Shown: piece after piece, positions 1-11,700 of the stretch
Layout: each line of letters begins with the position of its first letter
Position numbering within the stretch: the stretch's first letter is position 1
DNA from: Lodderomyces elongisporus
Lineage: Eukaryota > Ascomycota > Pichiomycetes > Serinales > Debaryomycetaceae
Direction: 5' to 3'
DNA length: 64,000 nt
NCBI RefSeq assembly: GCF_030384665.1
Contig: NC_083679.1
Location: forward strand, 620,001 to 684,000
Made by a program: the position numbers and the translations under genes
The notes under the pieces: generated by a model
Databases searched by the model: none
What the model saw: only the letters and a program-made list of their open reading frames with translations
What the model was told of the DNA's origin: nothing

Positions 1-1
1 A

Positions 2-2431
2 GATGATTTGCAAAATTTTAGTGATGACTCTGCAAATTCTCCAACATCACCTTTTGGTAACCAACAATATAGTCCATTTATTTCAGACTACTCTTCTCCG
101 GCACCAGATGACTGTGATTTGGGTACTATCGATAACAATGAATTGAACATCCTAGATGAAAATGTCAAGCGAATAAGTAACGTTAACTTGGAGGAGAGCA
201 AATCACCTTTAAGCAAAGCACAAAATTTGAAAAACATATCTCCTTGGAGACAATTTCGTACAACAAACACGAAGTTGCAACCATTAAATCACAACTCAAT
301 CTCTAATGTACCAGATTTGAAACCGACATCAGCGGATTCAGTTGGATCCACGAAAACCACACAAACTACTGAAACGAATGGAACTACTGTAACGGCTGGA
401 ACCTTTGGAACATTTGCAACCTTTGGAACCACCGGAACAAGGTCTCGAGAAGACGAATTAACAAAACAGATTGTCAACTACAAGATTCAGATCAAATTAT
501 TGAAAGCATCAATAAAAGAACTTTTGCTAAAAAACAATTGGAATCCAGATGACTTTCGACATTACTTATCCATGATATGCCAGGACTCGACACAGTTGAA
601 CAAAAGACTCAAATCCCTCCAAAGCGAATATGACGAGATCTACAATTTGAATCAGGACTTGTACGCAAATTTGGAAAAAGTGCAGGACTTGCAAAAAGTC
701 GGGGATCTTGAAATGAAGAGTTTGAAGGTGATATTGCAGACTGTACAGGATATGGTTGCAACTATTGTAGAGATAATACACGAAGGAGAAAAAGAATTGA
801 AAATAGAAAAAATAGACGAAAAAACAGAAGATGAGAAATTACACTGTGATCTCAGCGTCATATTCACATTGCCTATTGAACAGCAACTTGAATATATCAT
901 TGATAGCTTAAGGCGACGGCGATTATTGGATATCACTTGTATATCTCCTCCAGAATCCGAGGTGGAAACAGCAACTATTGCACCCGACGATGAGGATGAC
1001 AAGAACAATGGGGAGAAGGGCAGCAGTGACGATTTGGATGGTGACGATCATTGTGGAGGTAAAAATGATTATATTGATGGTGTTGAAGAAAAGGAAAGGA
1101 GGAGGAGGAGGAGGAGGAGGAGGAGGAGGAGGAGGAGGAGGAAGAGGAGTGGTCACTCTGCACAAACTGCCAGCTTTTCCAAAAGTTCAACTATATCCAA
1201 TGAGGAACCTGAAAACATACAGATTAGAGAGCTAGAAATTGAATTGGAAAATCGGCTGAATATGTGTTCACAACTCCAAATTCAATTGAATGACAAAATA
1301 AAAGAGGCAGAAGAGTATGAACGGAATCTCGAGCTTGCAAAAGCGACAATCTCTCAAAAAGTGAGCGAGTATGAGACTCGACTCGAGGAACTCGAGCATA
1401 AGTTGTATGAGGAGGGTCAATCAAAACAAACCAACAATGGCATCGTAATAGATCGGGGGGATGTGGAAGAGCAAGAGGAAGCTTTGAAACAGGGTAAGGA
1501 GAACCATGACTTGCAAATCGCATACAACGAAAAAATAAAAGAGTTGGCGCAAGAACGTCAGGCACATGAGAGAATTCAAAGAGATTTGCAACTGCAATTG
1601 GATGACTTGAATGCCAAACTCAAAGCAAAAACTTTGAGTCCACATTCCCAATTGAATACCATCAGCAAGTTCGAAAGGCAAGTGATCGGTGATTTTGACA
1701 TTAATAATGAAGGGGAGCCTGATTTACGTAGGCGTCAAATTTCTCTTGAGAATGACCTGTTGCAAAGGGAAAACCAATCTTTGCGAAACCAGATTGATAA
1801 ACTATCCCAAATTATATCCCACAACAACCGTAATAATAGCTATAGCGATCATAGCGAAAAGTCGATGGAGCTTCATTCTCAAAGTATATTAAAAAAACTT
1901 TCTATAATGGAGTACCAGTATCGAGACTTGTTGTCTTTTGACATGATTGAGTTTCAAAAATTTATACAACTGTACAATAAAATTGCCGAAGATCAATCTT
2001 TGCTGGACCCGAGGGAGAAATACGAGAAAGTAATGAAACGGATAAAACACTTTGACGAGGAAGATATAGCATTCATTCGAGATAAACACAAATCTATATT
2101 TGAGTATTTTGTTCGTGCTACTGATTTATTGATCAACGATCATGTCAGGTTACTAATCAAAGATGGGTCTAATGAGGAACGCATGCGGAAGAAAATGAAT
2201 TTGGTAAATACAGAAAATGCACAGTTGAGAGCAAGGGTTAACCAACTAGAGGAATCTTATCAGTATCATAAGAAACCTGTGTCATCTATCACTGAGTTGA
2301 GGATTGAGGATCTTCAAAGGAAATGGAAAGCCGAGCGCGAGCGAAGAATCCTTGAAGATCACGAGGCGCAGAAAAGATTTAGGGAATTGGAGAATGAGAT
2401 TGTATTGTTGAAAGAGCGTGCAGGAACATAA
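2..2431 (+). CDS. Coiled-coil spindle pole body protein, Spc72/Mto1-like, 5'-truncated by window edge
   Basis: The reading frame is open from the first bases of the window (the track-style start at base 8 is TTG), so the true start lies upstream; about 809 codons are visible. The protein is mostly coiled coil. A basic segment around residues 145-175 (ELTKQIVNYKIQIKLLKASI) resembles the CM1 motif that recruits gamma-tubulin complexes in Spc72, Spc110 and Mto1 proteins. Further coiled coils lie near residues 410-490, 500-560 and 590-620, with a conserved-looking C-terminal helical block (about 645-730) before a final coiled coil. By inference it anchors gamma-tubulin complexes at the spindle pole body. 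An acidic stretch is followed by 15 consecutive arginines encoded only by AGG (1097-1141). It could instead be another SPB or cortical coiled-coil protein, since low-complexity coiled coils are hard to assign. Confidence 0.55.
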   Translation, partial: DDLQNFSDDSANSPTSPFGNQQYSPFISDYSSPAPDDCDLGTIDNNELNILDENVKRISNVNLEESKSPLSKAQNLKNISPWRQFRTTNTKLQPLNHNSISNVPDLKPTSADSVGSTKTTQTTETNGTTVTAGTFGTFATFGTTGTRSREDELTKQIVNYKIQIKLLKASIKELLLKNNWNPDDFRHYLSMICQDSTQLNKRLKSLQSEYDEIYNLNQDLYANLEKVQDLQKVGDLEMKSLKVILQTVQDMVATIVEIIHEGEKELKIEKIDEKTEDEKLHCDLSVIFTLPIEQQLEYIIDSLRRRRLLDITCISPPESEVETATIAPDDEDDKNNGEKGSSDDLDGDDHCGGKNDYIDGVEEKERRRRRRRRRRRRRRRKRSGHSAQTASFSKSSTISNEEPENIQIRELEIELENRLNMCSQLQIQLNDKIKEAEEYERNLELAKATISQKVSEYETRLEELEHKLYEEGQSKQTNNGIVIDRGDVEEQEEALKQGKENHDLQIAYNEKIKELAQERQAHERIQRDLQLQLDDLNAKLKAKTLSPHSQLNTISKFERQVIGDFDINNEGEPDLRRRQISLENDLLQRENQSLRNQIDKLSQIISHNNRNNSYSDHSEKSMELHSQSILKKLSIMEYQYRDLLSFDMIEFQKFIQLYNKIAEDQSLLDPREKYEKVMKRIKHFDEEDIAFIRDKHKSIFEYFVRATDLLINDHVRLLIKDGSNEERMRKKMNLVNTENAQLRARVNQLEESYQYHKKPVSSITELRIEDLQRKWKAERERRILEDHEAQKRFRELENEIVLLKERAGT
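1097..1141 (+). repeat. (AGG)15 microsatellite encoding poly-Arg
   Basis: Fifteen perfect AGG codons in a row inside the Spc72-like gene encode Arg15, followed by Lys-Arg. The tract follows an Asp/Glu-rich stretch, so the protein switches abruptly from acidic to strongly basic. Other frames of the same repeat would give poly-Gly or poly-Glu. Confidence 0.95.
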
Positions 2432-2967
2432 ATGGGGGCGATAAGGCGTGGTTATATAGTTCTTATTTATTCTCCCTTCTTTTCGGAACCATTGATGGAA
2501 CCATTTCGCTGTTGATACAGCCGAGCTAAATAAATGGCTACATTTTACAAAACCTTTTTTTTTTCTTATTTTTTTTTTTATTTTGTCTTTTTATTCAACC
2601 TTTATTGTATCTCATCCTCTCCAAGCAAGTTTATATTTCTTGATCTCTCTTTCTCCAAGTTCTTGTCCTTCGGGTATCTTTCAAGAAAATACAAAAAAGA
2701 AACATACATAGAAATTAGAAAAAAAAAAAAAAAAAAAAAAATTAAGAAAAAAGCGAGAAGAAGCGGAAAAGTGAGAAACAAAAAGAGGCAAAGAAACAGC
2801 GAAAAAAAAAAAAAATTGAAAAAAAAATATGGTGAATAAATCGAAGAAGCGAAAATTTTCAAAAAAAAAAAAACAAAAAAAAATTACCTATAAGGCGGTT
2901 TATAACGACGTTATTATAGCCATTTACTCCATTTACTTTACCACCACTATAACCGCCAAAACTGGAG
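2432..2967. other. Intergenic region, PRT1 promoter side
   Basis: No gene is seen. The region holds the 3' flank of the Spc72-like gene and the 5' flank of PRT1. It is dominated by poly-T near 2557-2582 and poly-A runs near 2709-2730, 2803-2828 and 2861-2883, typical nucleosome-depleted promoter sequence. Apparent ORFs here are translated homopolymer. Confidence 0.7.
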
Positions 2968-5097
2968 ATGTCTATTAACGAAGAAGAGTACCTTCGCTTA
3001 GAAGAGGAAATTGATTTAGGTGACATCGACTTCACCGACTTGGAAGAGCAATACGAGGCAGACCTTGGATATGATAACTACGTTATTGTGGATGGTGCAC
3101 CTATTGCACCAGAGGCAAAAGTGCCTATTTTGATCAAGGTTCTCAGAAAACTTTTCAGCACTGCAGGTGAGATTGTTGAAGGAGACGAGGGGATCTTTAT
3201 GCCAATGGAAAACGGCAAGTCCAAGGGTTTCCTTTTCATCCAATACAAGAATGTAGCGGATGCAGACACTGCCATTAAGAAATTGAATGGTAAAAAATTA
3301 GATGCGCAACATAGATTGTTGGTGAATAGATTGTCCGATATCGAAAAGTACGGATCCGTATCTGGCGAATTCAAAGAGCCGGAGATTGAACCATTCCAAT
3401 CACATGGATTTTTGCAAAGTTGGTTGCAAGATGAGCAAGGTAAAGATCAAATTGTTTTGCATTTCAACGAGAGCGTTGGTGTCTATTGGAACAAGAAAAC
3501 ATCTGAGCCAGAGCCAGTTATTGAACCAAGACGTGGTTTTACTTCTAAATATGCCAAGTTCTCACCAAAAGGTACATACCTCTTTTCGATCCACCCACAA
3601 GGTATCCAAGCATGGGGTGGTGCTGATTTCCACAGAATCAAGAGATTTTTCCATAATCAAGTGAGATTGGTTGACTTTTCACCCAATGAGAAATACATGG
3701 TGACCTTATCACCATTACCAATCACCTTACCCGATTCCACTGCCGAGAGAGCCCAATTCCCATTCGGGCCAGAGAGTGAAGGTCACAAGTTGGTTATTTG
3801 GGATATGGAAACCGGCGAACCAGCAAGAACCTTTGCGTTGCCACCACATCTCGAGAACCAGAAGGAAATGCAATGGCCTTTGGTGAAATGGTCATTTGAT
3901 GACAAGTACTGTGCTCGTCAAGGACCAGATGCGTTGGCTATCTACGAGACACCAAGCTTCCAATTGTTAGAGAAGAAATTGGTCAAGATTGATGGTATTC
4001 AAGAGTTTGAGTGGGCACCAGCAGGCGTCAAATTGCACAATAGCAAAGAGGCAAACGAGCACCTCTTGTCGTATTGGACACCTGAAAGTGCGAACCAGAC
4101 TGCCAGAGTTGCGATTATGCAGATACCAAGCAGACAAGTGTTGCGTACAGTCAACTTGTTCCAAGTTAGTGATTGTAAAATGCACTGGCAAAGCGAGGGT
4201 AAATTATTGTGTGTCAAGGTTGATAGACATACCAAGTCAGGTAAGACCTTGTTCTCGAACCTTGATTTCTTTAAAGTAACTGAGAGGGATATTCCAGTTG
4301 AGAAGTTGGAGTTGAAGGATGTCATTGTTAACTTTTCATGGGAACCAAAGAGCGAGAGGTTTGTTACCATCAGCAGGTTGGACGATGGTAATCCAAATCC
4401 AGCTATTCCAAAGAACTCAATTACTTTTTACGCAGTTGAAGAAGGTAAAGGTAAAAACGCCAATTCCAAATATAAGGCATACAAGCAAATCGAGAACAAG
4501 CATTCTAACACTGTTTTCTGGTCACCAAAAGGTAGATACGTTGCAGTTGCCACAATCTCGAGATCCTCAGGTGAGATTGAGTTTTATGATGTTTCATTTG
4601 ATGACGAGACAAGCAAGAAAGCTGCACCAGCTAATGTCAAACTCTTGAAGACCGACAAGTACAGTGGTATGACGAATATTGCATGGGACCCATCAGGAAG
4701 ATTCTTGGCTGCTTGGTCTTCATCATGGTTGCATACTATAGAAAACGGTTACAGAATTTATGAGTTTACCGGAAACTTGTTGCGCGACGATTCTGTTGAT
4801 CAATTCAAGGAATTCATTTGGAGACCAAGACCAGAGAGTTTATTGACCAGTAGTGACAGAAAGAAGGTGCGTAGTAACTTGCGTGAATACTCGGCACAAT
4901 TTGAAGAGTTTGACGCCATGGAGGCCGATGCTGCTGTTAGAGAAGCTATCTTGGCCAGAAGAAAGGCTTTGGAAGACTGGAGAGCATACAGAGCTAAGCA
5001 TGCTGGAAAGAAGGTGCAAACAAGCAAGGTGCAAGCAGAAGTCATTGAAGAGATTAAAGAAGAGATTGTCGAAGAGAAGGAAGAAATTGTCGAATGA
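2968..5097 (+). CDS. PRT1: Translation initiation factor eIF3 subunit b
   Basis: The product (709 aa) is eIF3b, the scaffold subunit of eIF3, which in the cytoplasm holds the other eIF3 subunits together and promotes 43S preinitiation complex assembly and mRNA recruitment. An acidic N-terminus is followed by a non-canonical RRM at about residues 38-125 ([12 protein letters not shown] ... [13 protein letters not shown]), which in the family contacts eIF3j and eIF3a. A WD/eIF2A-like beta-propeller covers about residues 140-640, and a charged helical C-terminus ([15 protein letters not shown], then a Glu/Ile/Val-rich tail) binds eIF3g/i in the family. Length and order match the yeast family. The ATG at 2968 is the first in frame and gives the expected N-terminus. 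Transcription converges on BOL3. Confidence 0.97.
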   Translation: MSINEEEYLRLEEEIDLGDIDFTDLEEQYEADLGYDNYVIVDGAPIAPEAKVPILIKVLRKLFSTAGEIVEGDEGIFMPMENGKSKGFLFIQYKNVADADTAIKKLNGKKLDAQHRLLVNRLSDIEKYGSVSGEFKEPEIEPFQSHGFLQSWLQDEQGKDQIVLHFNESVGVYWNKKTSEPEPVIEPRRGFTSKYAKFSPKGTYLFSIHPQGIQAWGGADFHRIKRFFHNQVRLVDFSPNEKYMVTLSPLPITLPDSTAERAQFPFGPESEGHKLVIWDMETGEPARTFALPPHLENQKEMQWPLVKWSFDDKYCARQGPDALAIYETPSFQLLEKKLVKIDGIQEFEWAPAGVKLHNSKEANEHLLSYWTPESANQTARVAIMQIPSRQVLRTVNLFQVSDCKMHWQSEGKLLCVKVDRHTKSGKTLFSNLDFFKVTERDIPVEKLELKDVIVNFSWEPKSERFVTISRLDDGNPNPAIPKNSITFYAVEEGKGKNANSKYKAYKQIENKHSNTVFWSPKGRYVAVATISRSSGEIEFYDVSFDDETSKKAAPANVKLLKTDKYSGMTNIAWDPSGRFLAAWSSSWLHTIENGYRIYEFTGNLLRDDSVDQFKEFIWRPRPESLLTSSDRKKVRSNLREYSAQFEEFDAMEADAAVREAILARRKALEDWRAYRAKHAGKKVQTSKVQAEVIEEIKEEIVEEKEEIVE

Positions 5098-5129
5098 GCT
5101 TAATTCGTTTTCTTGTTTCCTCCCAATTG

Positions 5130-5290
5130 TATTAAATACGTATGCATGTATGTATATATGTATGTATGTGTATATGTATGTATGTAGCCATGCATTGTAT
5201 TGTACTCCATTGTATCTTATAGCACTGGATTGAATTTGCATCTATTTACATTATGCATTATATAAAAGAATATTACAATGATATAGTTTA
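5130..5290. repeat. TGTA-rich short repeats between PRT1 and BOL3
   Basis: The shared 3' flank of the convergent PRT1 and BOL3 genes has many TATG/TGTA repeats, including UGUA-type words such as TGTATATA that fit the general PUF-protein recognition pattern. It may equally be simple microsatellite sequence; the regulatory reading is only a suggestion. Confidence 0.4.
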
Positions 5291-5296
5291 GTTATT

Positions 5297-5701
5297 CTAT
5301 GTGGATTTTGTTTTCAATTGCAAGCCATGCCATTTCTTGATCTCATCTTTCAATGTTTCATTGACCAAACGATGTTGTTTGATCATGGGAAGTCCTTTGA
5401 ATTTAGCACTTTCCACGAGAATAGCAAACATCGATCCACATCCACCAGAGACATCTTGCACTTGTAATCTCAGTGGCTTGAACTCTTCATTCAAAATGTT
5501 GTATATCTTTGTTTCGTATTCGCCCATGGTACTCTCTTCATTCAGATCCAGCAGTGAATACATCCTGCGGTAGATGAGATTTGCCGGCAAGGATGTCATC
5601 ATCGTCATCATCAGCAGCAGCAGCAGCGGCAGAGGCAAAAGGGGAAACAACATCAGGTTGTTCCTTAAAGCGAGGCTTCGTCTAAATTGAGATCTTAACA
5701 T
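5297..5701 (-). CDS. BOL3: Mitochondrial BolA-like protein (BOLA3 type)
   Basis: A 134-aa BolA-family protein. The C-terminal ~85 residues carry the fold signatures: VSGGCGSMFAI with the cluster-ligand Cys, and KQHRLVNETL with the invariant His. In the family Bol3/Aim1 acts in the mitochondrial matrix, late in [4Fe-4S] cluster insertion, with Nfu1 and monothiol glutaredoxin Grx5. The first ~45 residues are Arg-rich (RSQFRRSLALR) and look like a presequence. They contain a run of five CTG codons plus two isolated ones; read as Leu these would form a hydrophobic segment, read as Ser (CUG clade) they give an ordinary Ser-rich presequence. The ATG at 5701 is kept because it supplies this presequence. 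Confidence 0.9.
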   Translation of the reverse strand: MLRSQFRRSLALRNNLMLFPLLPLPLLLLLMMTMMTSLPANLIYRRMYSLLDLNEESTMGEYETKIYNILNEEFKPLRLQVQDVSGGCGSMFAILVESAKFKGLPMIKQHRLVNETLKDEIKKWHGLQLKTKST

Positions 5702-6286
5702 TTGTAAAACTTTGAACTTTGTTCGAATTAAAAAAAAAATTGAATTGTAAAGATAGCTGTCGGATAAGTAGAGTTAGTGTATCGTCTAATGAAGTTGTAG
5801 ATGTTGATACTCGAGAATATCCGCTGAATGAGATGCGGCAGCCGAGATTTCAAGTTGAAAAAAATGCAGGATTCTAAAAGAATATCAAAACAATTACTAA
5901 TTGCTTTCACGACATTAAACGCTACTGATATGTCATGACACGACTTATTCTTTTTTCCGGAATTCATGTGGAGTATATCAAGACTATTGGAAATGTCGCA
6001 GATTGTGCACTGTTGTCGCAAAAAACAAGTAAATAATATCCACGACACTTGCTACGCATTGATATATGCGGAAGTTCGTTGACATTTTGAGGACGTTTTG
6101 AGGACGTTTCGTGGACGTTGTTAGCCGCTAACTTTGTATTTTGTATTTGGAATAGTCGTTTTGTAGTTTTATTTTTAGTTTTCTCCAATTTGGATTTACC
6201 CACAAACCAAAAGATCAACAAATACAAAAAAAAGCTAACAAATTAATAATCCAAAGTCAATTGATTCACCACCTATTACTTTCAAC
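5702..6286. other. Divergent promoter region BOL3 / CRN1
   Basis: No convincing gene is seen. The region contains the start regions of both divergent genes and a triplet of 11-bp direct repeats listed separately. Minus-strand ORFs here (87 and 106 codons) lack recognisable domains. Confidence 0.6.
6089..6120. repeat. Three 11-bp direct repeats upstream of CRN1
   Basis: GAGGACGTTTT, GAGGACGTTTC and GTGGACGTTG follow each other with an 11-bp period, close to one helical turn, about 170 bp upstream of the CRN1 ATG. The core GGACGTT occurs three times on one DNA face. A binding-site array is possible; no factor is identified. Confidence 0.5.
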
Positions 6287-8669
6287 ATGAGGTATGTGTA
6301 ATAACTAAAATCTTATATGGTCCAATTTTCTAATTCTTTCAATTTCTGTTTTTTTTTTTCTTTTTTTTTTTTCGCTTTTGTTTTCGGATATTTTGGTCAA
6401 TTCCATTCTCCATATACATCTTCTTTTACATTTTCACTTAGTTACTGACTTGGCTGTTTTTTTTTTAAATCGATTTAGTGGTAAATTTGTTAGAGCTTCG
6501 AAATACAGACACGTATTTGGCCAGGCAGCCAAAAAGGAATTATGCTATGAGAATTTGAAAGTAACAAAGAATGCGTGGGATTCAAACATCATCCAATCAA
6601 ACGGACAGTACATCTCTGTCAATTGGGATTCTTCTGGTGGTGGTGCGTTTGCGATAATCCCAGTCTCCGAGGTTGGTAAAGCACCCGATACGGTTTCTTT
6701 GTTCAGAGGTCACAAGGGTCCTGTTTTGGATACCGCTTTCAATCCTTTCAACAAGCAAGAAATAGCGAGTTGTTCGGATGATGGCAAGGTTTTGATTTGG
6801 AAAATACCAGAGGATTATTCTTTCCATCATTATGTGGATGAAAACGAGGAAGTTGTGGACATAACCGAGCCTGTCAAGGTGCTTCTGGGCCACACAAGAA
6901 AAGTGGGGCTCATTGAATACCACCCATGCGCTGAAAATGTGTTGGCATCGAGCTCCTTAGACTACACAGTCAAAATATGGAACACCGAGACAGGAGAAGA
7001 TGTAATCACCTTGCAGCACAAAGATTTGGTTACTTCTTTTGCATTCAACTATAATGGCTCACTCTTGGCCACTACTTCAAGGGACAAGAAAATTCGTATC
7101 TGGGATATCAGAACAGGTGAAATTGTATCTGAAGGGTCTGGACACACAGGTGCTAAACCTTCTAGAGTTACTTGGCTTGGTAACACCGATAAGATAGTTA
7201 CTACTGGGTTTTCGAGGCTTTCAGATCGTCAAGTGGGAGTATGGGACATCCACAATATCGAAAAAGGTCCGATCGATGGGTTCTTGGTGGTTGATGCATC
7301 TTCAGGAGTTTTGATTCCTTATTTTGATTCCGAGACGTCGATTCTCTATATTGCAGGAAAGGGGGATGGAAACATACGGTACTACGAATTTGACAATGAC
7401 AGCAACATCTTGTATGAGTTATCGCAATATGCCTCAACCGACCCACAAAGAGGATTTGCCGTTATACCAAAACACGCCGTTAATGTAAAAGATAACGAAG
7501 TTGTGCGCGCATACAAGACTGTTCTCGATAATGTGATTGAACCCATTAGTTTTATTGTTCCTAGAAGATCAGAATTGTTTCAACTGGATATTTTCCCAGA
7601 TTGTCCATCCACCAAGCCAGCACTCAGTGCCAAGGAGTGGTTTGATGGAAAAACAGTCAATGGTCCAATATTGATGACAATGGAAGCAGTATATGAAGGC
7701 AAAGAGCCAACTTTAACAGAGAGTAAACCACCTGGCTCGTCGTCATCTATCAAAAAAGAGACTAAACAGACAGAGGAGCCAAGAAAAGAGGAAACTAGTA
7801 AGGACGATTTGGAGTCAAAGAAAGAGTTGACGAATTTAGCTGTCGACACTGATGTTAAAGAGCCTCAACAAAGAGAAATTGGTGTTTCCAAACCTGACCA
7901 AACTCTTGACAATGTGTTGAAAGGATCGAAAAAGGTGGATGGCTTACTAGACAAAGTAGGTGACCAATCAGACGATGAAGATGATCCTAGTAAGTCTAAT
8001 GACGAGGACGACGAAAGCTGGGAAGATGTTCCAAAACCAGAGATTAGAAAGTCGGGGAACTCGCTTGTTAAGGATACTTCTCCCGTGTCCAAATCCGAAT
8101 CTGTGACTGCATCTGAATCAAAGAAGAGCGATTCAGAAAGCAGTGGCGATGATAAAGTGATCTCAAAGGACAAAGTAGCTGATGTCAGGGACGAAGAGAA
8201 GGAAAAAACACCCGAAGTAAGCACAAAAGATGGGCTGAATGTTGAAAACGCAGACATTAAGGAAAAGAGCGCCAACGCTCACACTCACACCACTACCAGT
8301 ACCACCCCCACCACCACCAACAACAACAACAACGACAACATCAGCAGCAGTAGCATCAACAGCGCTAATAATGCAAAGGCAGCAGCAACAACAACAACAT
8401 CAACAATATCAGCAAACTCTTCCGATGCAACAGTACACTCACCAGGAAGCTCCATTTCCGATTCAAAGACAAAGGAAACGGAAACATCAGAACAATCAAA
8501 AGATCAAGATTCAAAGAAAAAGCCAACTTTAACATCCACTGTTGAAAGACTAGCATCACTTGTTGAGCAACTTCAGAACCAAATCTCAAAGTTGGAGGAA
8601 ATCAATTCCTCAAAGGAGGAAAGGTTACAAGCCTTGGAGAAAAAATTAGACGCCTTGAACTCCGCTTAA
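6287..8669 (+). CDS. CRN1: Coronin, spliced (exons 6287-6291 and 6479-8669)
   Basis: Coronin binds F-actin and regulates Arp2/3 at cortical actin patches. Joining the 5-nt exon ATGAG to the exon at 6479 gives MSGKFVRASKYRHVFGQAAK, the canonical coronin start, and a 731-aa protein. Residues ~1-400 hold the DUF1899 cap and the WD40 propeller (repeated VKIWNTETGE / IRIWDIRTGE). A long acidic, Ser/Thr- and Asn-rich linker follows, then a C-terminal coiled coil (TVERLASLVEQLQNQI ...) for oligomerisation and Arp2/3 binding. The longer ORF beginning at 6378 is intronic read-through and is not the start. A CTG codon at 6885-6887, just before a WD-repeat GH, suits Ser better than Leu. CRN1 converges on IQG1, another actin regulator. 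Confidence 0.95.
6292..6478 (+). other. CRN1 intron (187 nt)
   Basis: The 5' splice site is GTATGT (6292-6297). A TACTGAC branch-point-like sequence lies at 6443-6449, followed by a poly-T tract and a 3' site TTTAG ending at 6478. Splicing restores the conserved coronin N-terminus. The TACTGAC branch differs from canonical TACTAAC at one base. Confidence 0.9.
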
Positions 8670-8796
8670 TATTTTAGCGAACGTCACATATATGTATTAT
8701 TGACCCCAAATATATGTAGATATCTATCTATCTATATATATACGCAGGCACACAAGAGAACATACACGTATATAAATATATTTTAGTTGTACTATT

Positions 8797-11700
8797 CTAG
8801 TTTTGACCTTGAACATCGTAGAATGTCTTGAATATGAATGCTGTGATGTTGCCCGAGTCGAATACAATGTTATTGCTGCACAACGAAAGCTTGGGCTTAT
8901 TCTCATACTGTAAAGCTAACAACTCGTCAAGAGTGACGATAGCACTTGCACCAGTAACAACAACAGAACCCTTGGCAACTTCGATTGTGAACTTGCCAAC
9001 TTCATGACAACTGAATATAAGTTCAAGCTTATTCCGTGGAGCATCGTAGCCATAGCTTAAAAGCACATTTTGCTCCATTAGCCTTTTAGCCGAAACTATA
9101 CGAGAGCCAAACTTTGGTGTCTTGTTGCGCCTACGTAATTCTCTGTGGTAAAAATATTGCTTGCTGAAAAGCGGAATGATGTTGAACAACTTTTTATCCT
9201 TTGGTATCACTTGAGAGTCAACAAGAATTTGGTCAACATGTCTTTTGTACTCCTGCAATTGCTTGCGCAAAAACTTTTCCTTATCAGTGATTTTCTTGCA
9301 CGTCATTTCCAACATTTTAATCTGCTCAAATCTAGTCCATCTCTCGGTACCTTTTTTCCTTATATCATCGGATATTTGATTTAGCAACTCTTGGAATGAA
9401 TTCTTTCTTGTCAAATGACCCATTGTCTCTAGCTTCAAAATGTCTTCCAAACATTTTCTTTTCAACTCATGATAAGTCACTACTTCGGTGTTTCCAATCA
9501 CAGCTTTTGAACGATGTCCCGCTTTAACATTATTATCCTCATTCTCAGCATTCAATATCTCCTGGAACTTTTGTTCATCCGCAGGTTTGATTCCTGAGAT
9601 CAATAGCTCCAACAAATCGTCTCCTTGTTCTTGCACTCTCATTATGTAGAGCAAACATCTTTTTGCTTGTGCAAACAAAAACTTGGTCTTTGTATCCGTT
9701 ATTGACTCATCCAAGGCAGACGAGTTCAAGGCAAATGTCAATACGTTCAAATCGTTTAAAATGACAAAGTCGTTGGAAGAGCTAACGATGCTATTGAGGT
9801 TACTCATCACTGTAACAAGCTGGTCGTTAAAATCGGGGGCCATAGTTTCAAGATTATTAGTCACGATTCTTTCGAGGAAAATCATTGAATTTGCCTTTAT
9901 CTTGACATATGGTTTCGTAGTACTCATGAGGTCCTCATATTCGCCAATGTCATATGCATCGCTTTGTATGTCTATAATTTCTTGGATAAGCAATTCAGCA
10001 GGATCGCTCATCGACAATATGTAATCGTTAAGCGGCTTCAAGAAATTGTCGCTAAATGGATGCATACTGAATAGCTGTAGCAAAACTCTATACATTTGGT
10101 GAAGATTAATCTTCTCCTTGGAATCCTGTTTCAACCGAATACCGTAGTTCTCAGGTGTGTTAAATATAGATCCAATATAGTGCTTGAAAAACACAACGCC
10201 AGCAACAGCCATGTGTTGTTTACTAGATTTTTCAGGATAGCGTGATTTTGAGAGTACATATGCTTCACGGCATAGAACACGTATATGGTGTGGAATTTTG
10301 TCAACACATTTTTGCACCTTGCCAAAAAACTCATGGCAGTGTTCCCTTAAAGAAGTCAAGTTTCGAACAAATTGAGTTGAGACCTCAGGGCATCTTATGG
10401 CTTCTTGTGGATCACTAGTAGGCTTTTTCGTGCTGGTTCCGGTAACCCTGATTTCCTTGGCAATGATTGTTGAAAGAATTGAGGTAGGATCACTTTCAAA
10501 ATCAAATTCGTCATCCTCAGTCGTTTGAATAACAAACGCACCAAAAAGAGCCTTCAAATGCTGTCTTTGAGATGTACGACTATTGAAATGAGCCAAATAC
10601 TCTATCCAGTATGTAAAATGGACTTTTGTAATATCACTCAAAGTCTGAGATTGAACAATGTCATTTTGCATAAGGGTGAGTATAAATTTGATAAAGTAAC
10701 GCTCCTCTCTAGAATGAGTGCTTGTTGAGGTTTGTTCATATGCAAAGATTTGCAAAAGACAAGTAAACAAGTCGCGGTATTGTTGACTGTTTTTAAATTG
10801 ATGATGGTCAAAAGATTGAAATAATCGACCCCAATACTCCGGTCTAGTCTGCAAGAGATACACTAGGCGCTGGTAACATTCTATTCTTGCCCGTATGGTC
10901 TTGCTCAAACCCTTAAGGTTCATTTCCTCTGGTAGCCTCATACTGTGCCTAAGATGATTCAGCTTGGCAAACTCATCAACGGTAATCTTGTTCTTGTCCA
11001 ATAAAGTAAGCTTAAAGTCAAAGTTTTCGATTTCTGATTCCAAGTTTTCGTTGATCTTGGACAATTCAACAACACGTTCTCTTGAACGGGATAGCTTGCG
11101 CTCTTCTTCAATATCTGCCTCCGTTTCAATCAACAAGAATGCAAATTTACGCACCACAGGTAAAGTTGGCTGCGTATTAGAAATAAATGCACGATACGCT
11201 CTTTGTGCCAATACTTTTCTTATTATAGCTTGAGCATGCACTATTTCCGGCACACGCTGATGGTAATATTCGTTTACGGCATCAAATGTACGTCTAGTAC
11301 GCAGACTTCGGACATATGATTGCAAGGTAATAATTTGATCAATGTACAGGTACACATCATCAAGAACCACTTCTTTTTGATAACGAGAAAGTATACCACG
11401 AAATAAAGTCTGCACAGGAAGCACAGATTTATGTTCAAGCATCTGTAGCTCTGCTTTAACCGCATGGAACTTAGCTCTTAGTTGTTTACCTCTTGCAATG
11501 GCAAATAACTCATTGATTGCATCATCCTCATGCATTAGTGTGATTAAAACGCCATTGCATATTCTAGTTCTCGAAATTGCACCTCTGCAAATGCTTTGAA
11601 AATCTATTATTTTTCTTTTGCATGAACGGATTACACTATGCTTGTAGTTGATCTCATCAATCACCAAATTTCTTTTGGCCATTGCTTGCAATTCAACGAT

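Noticed and set aside
6378..6478. N-terminal part of the CRN1-containing ORF beginning in the T-rich region
   Set aside because: It is intron read-through; splicing from GTATGT 6292 to AG 6478 restores the conserved coronin start.
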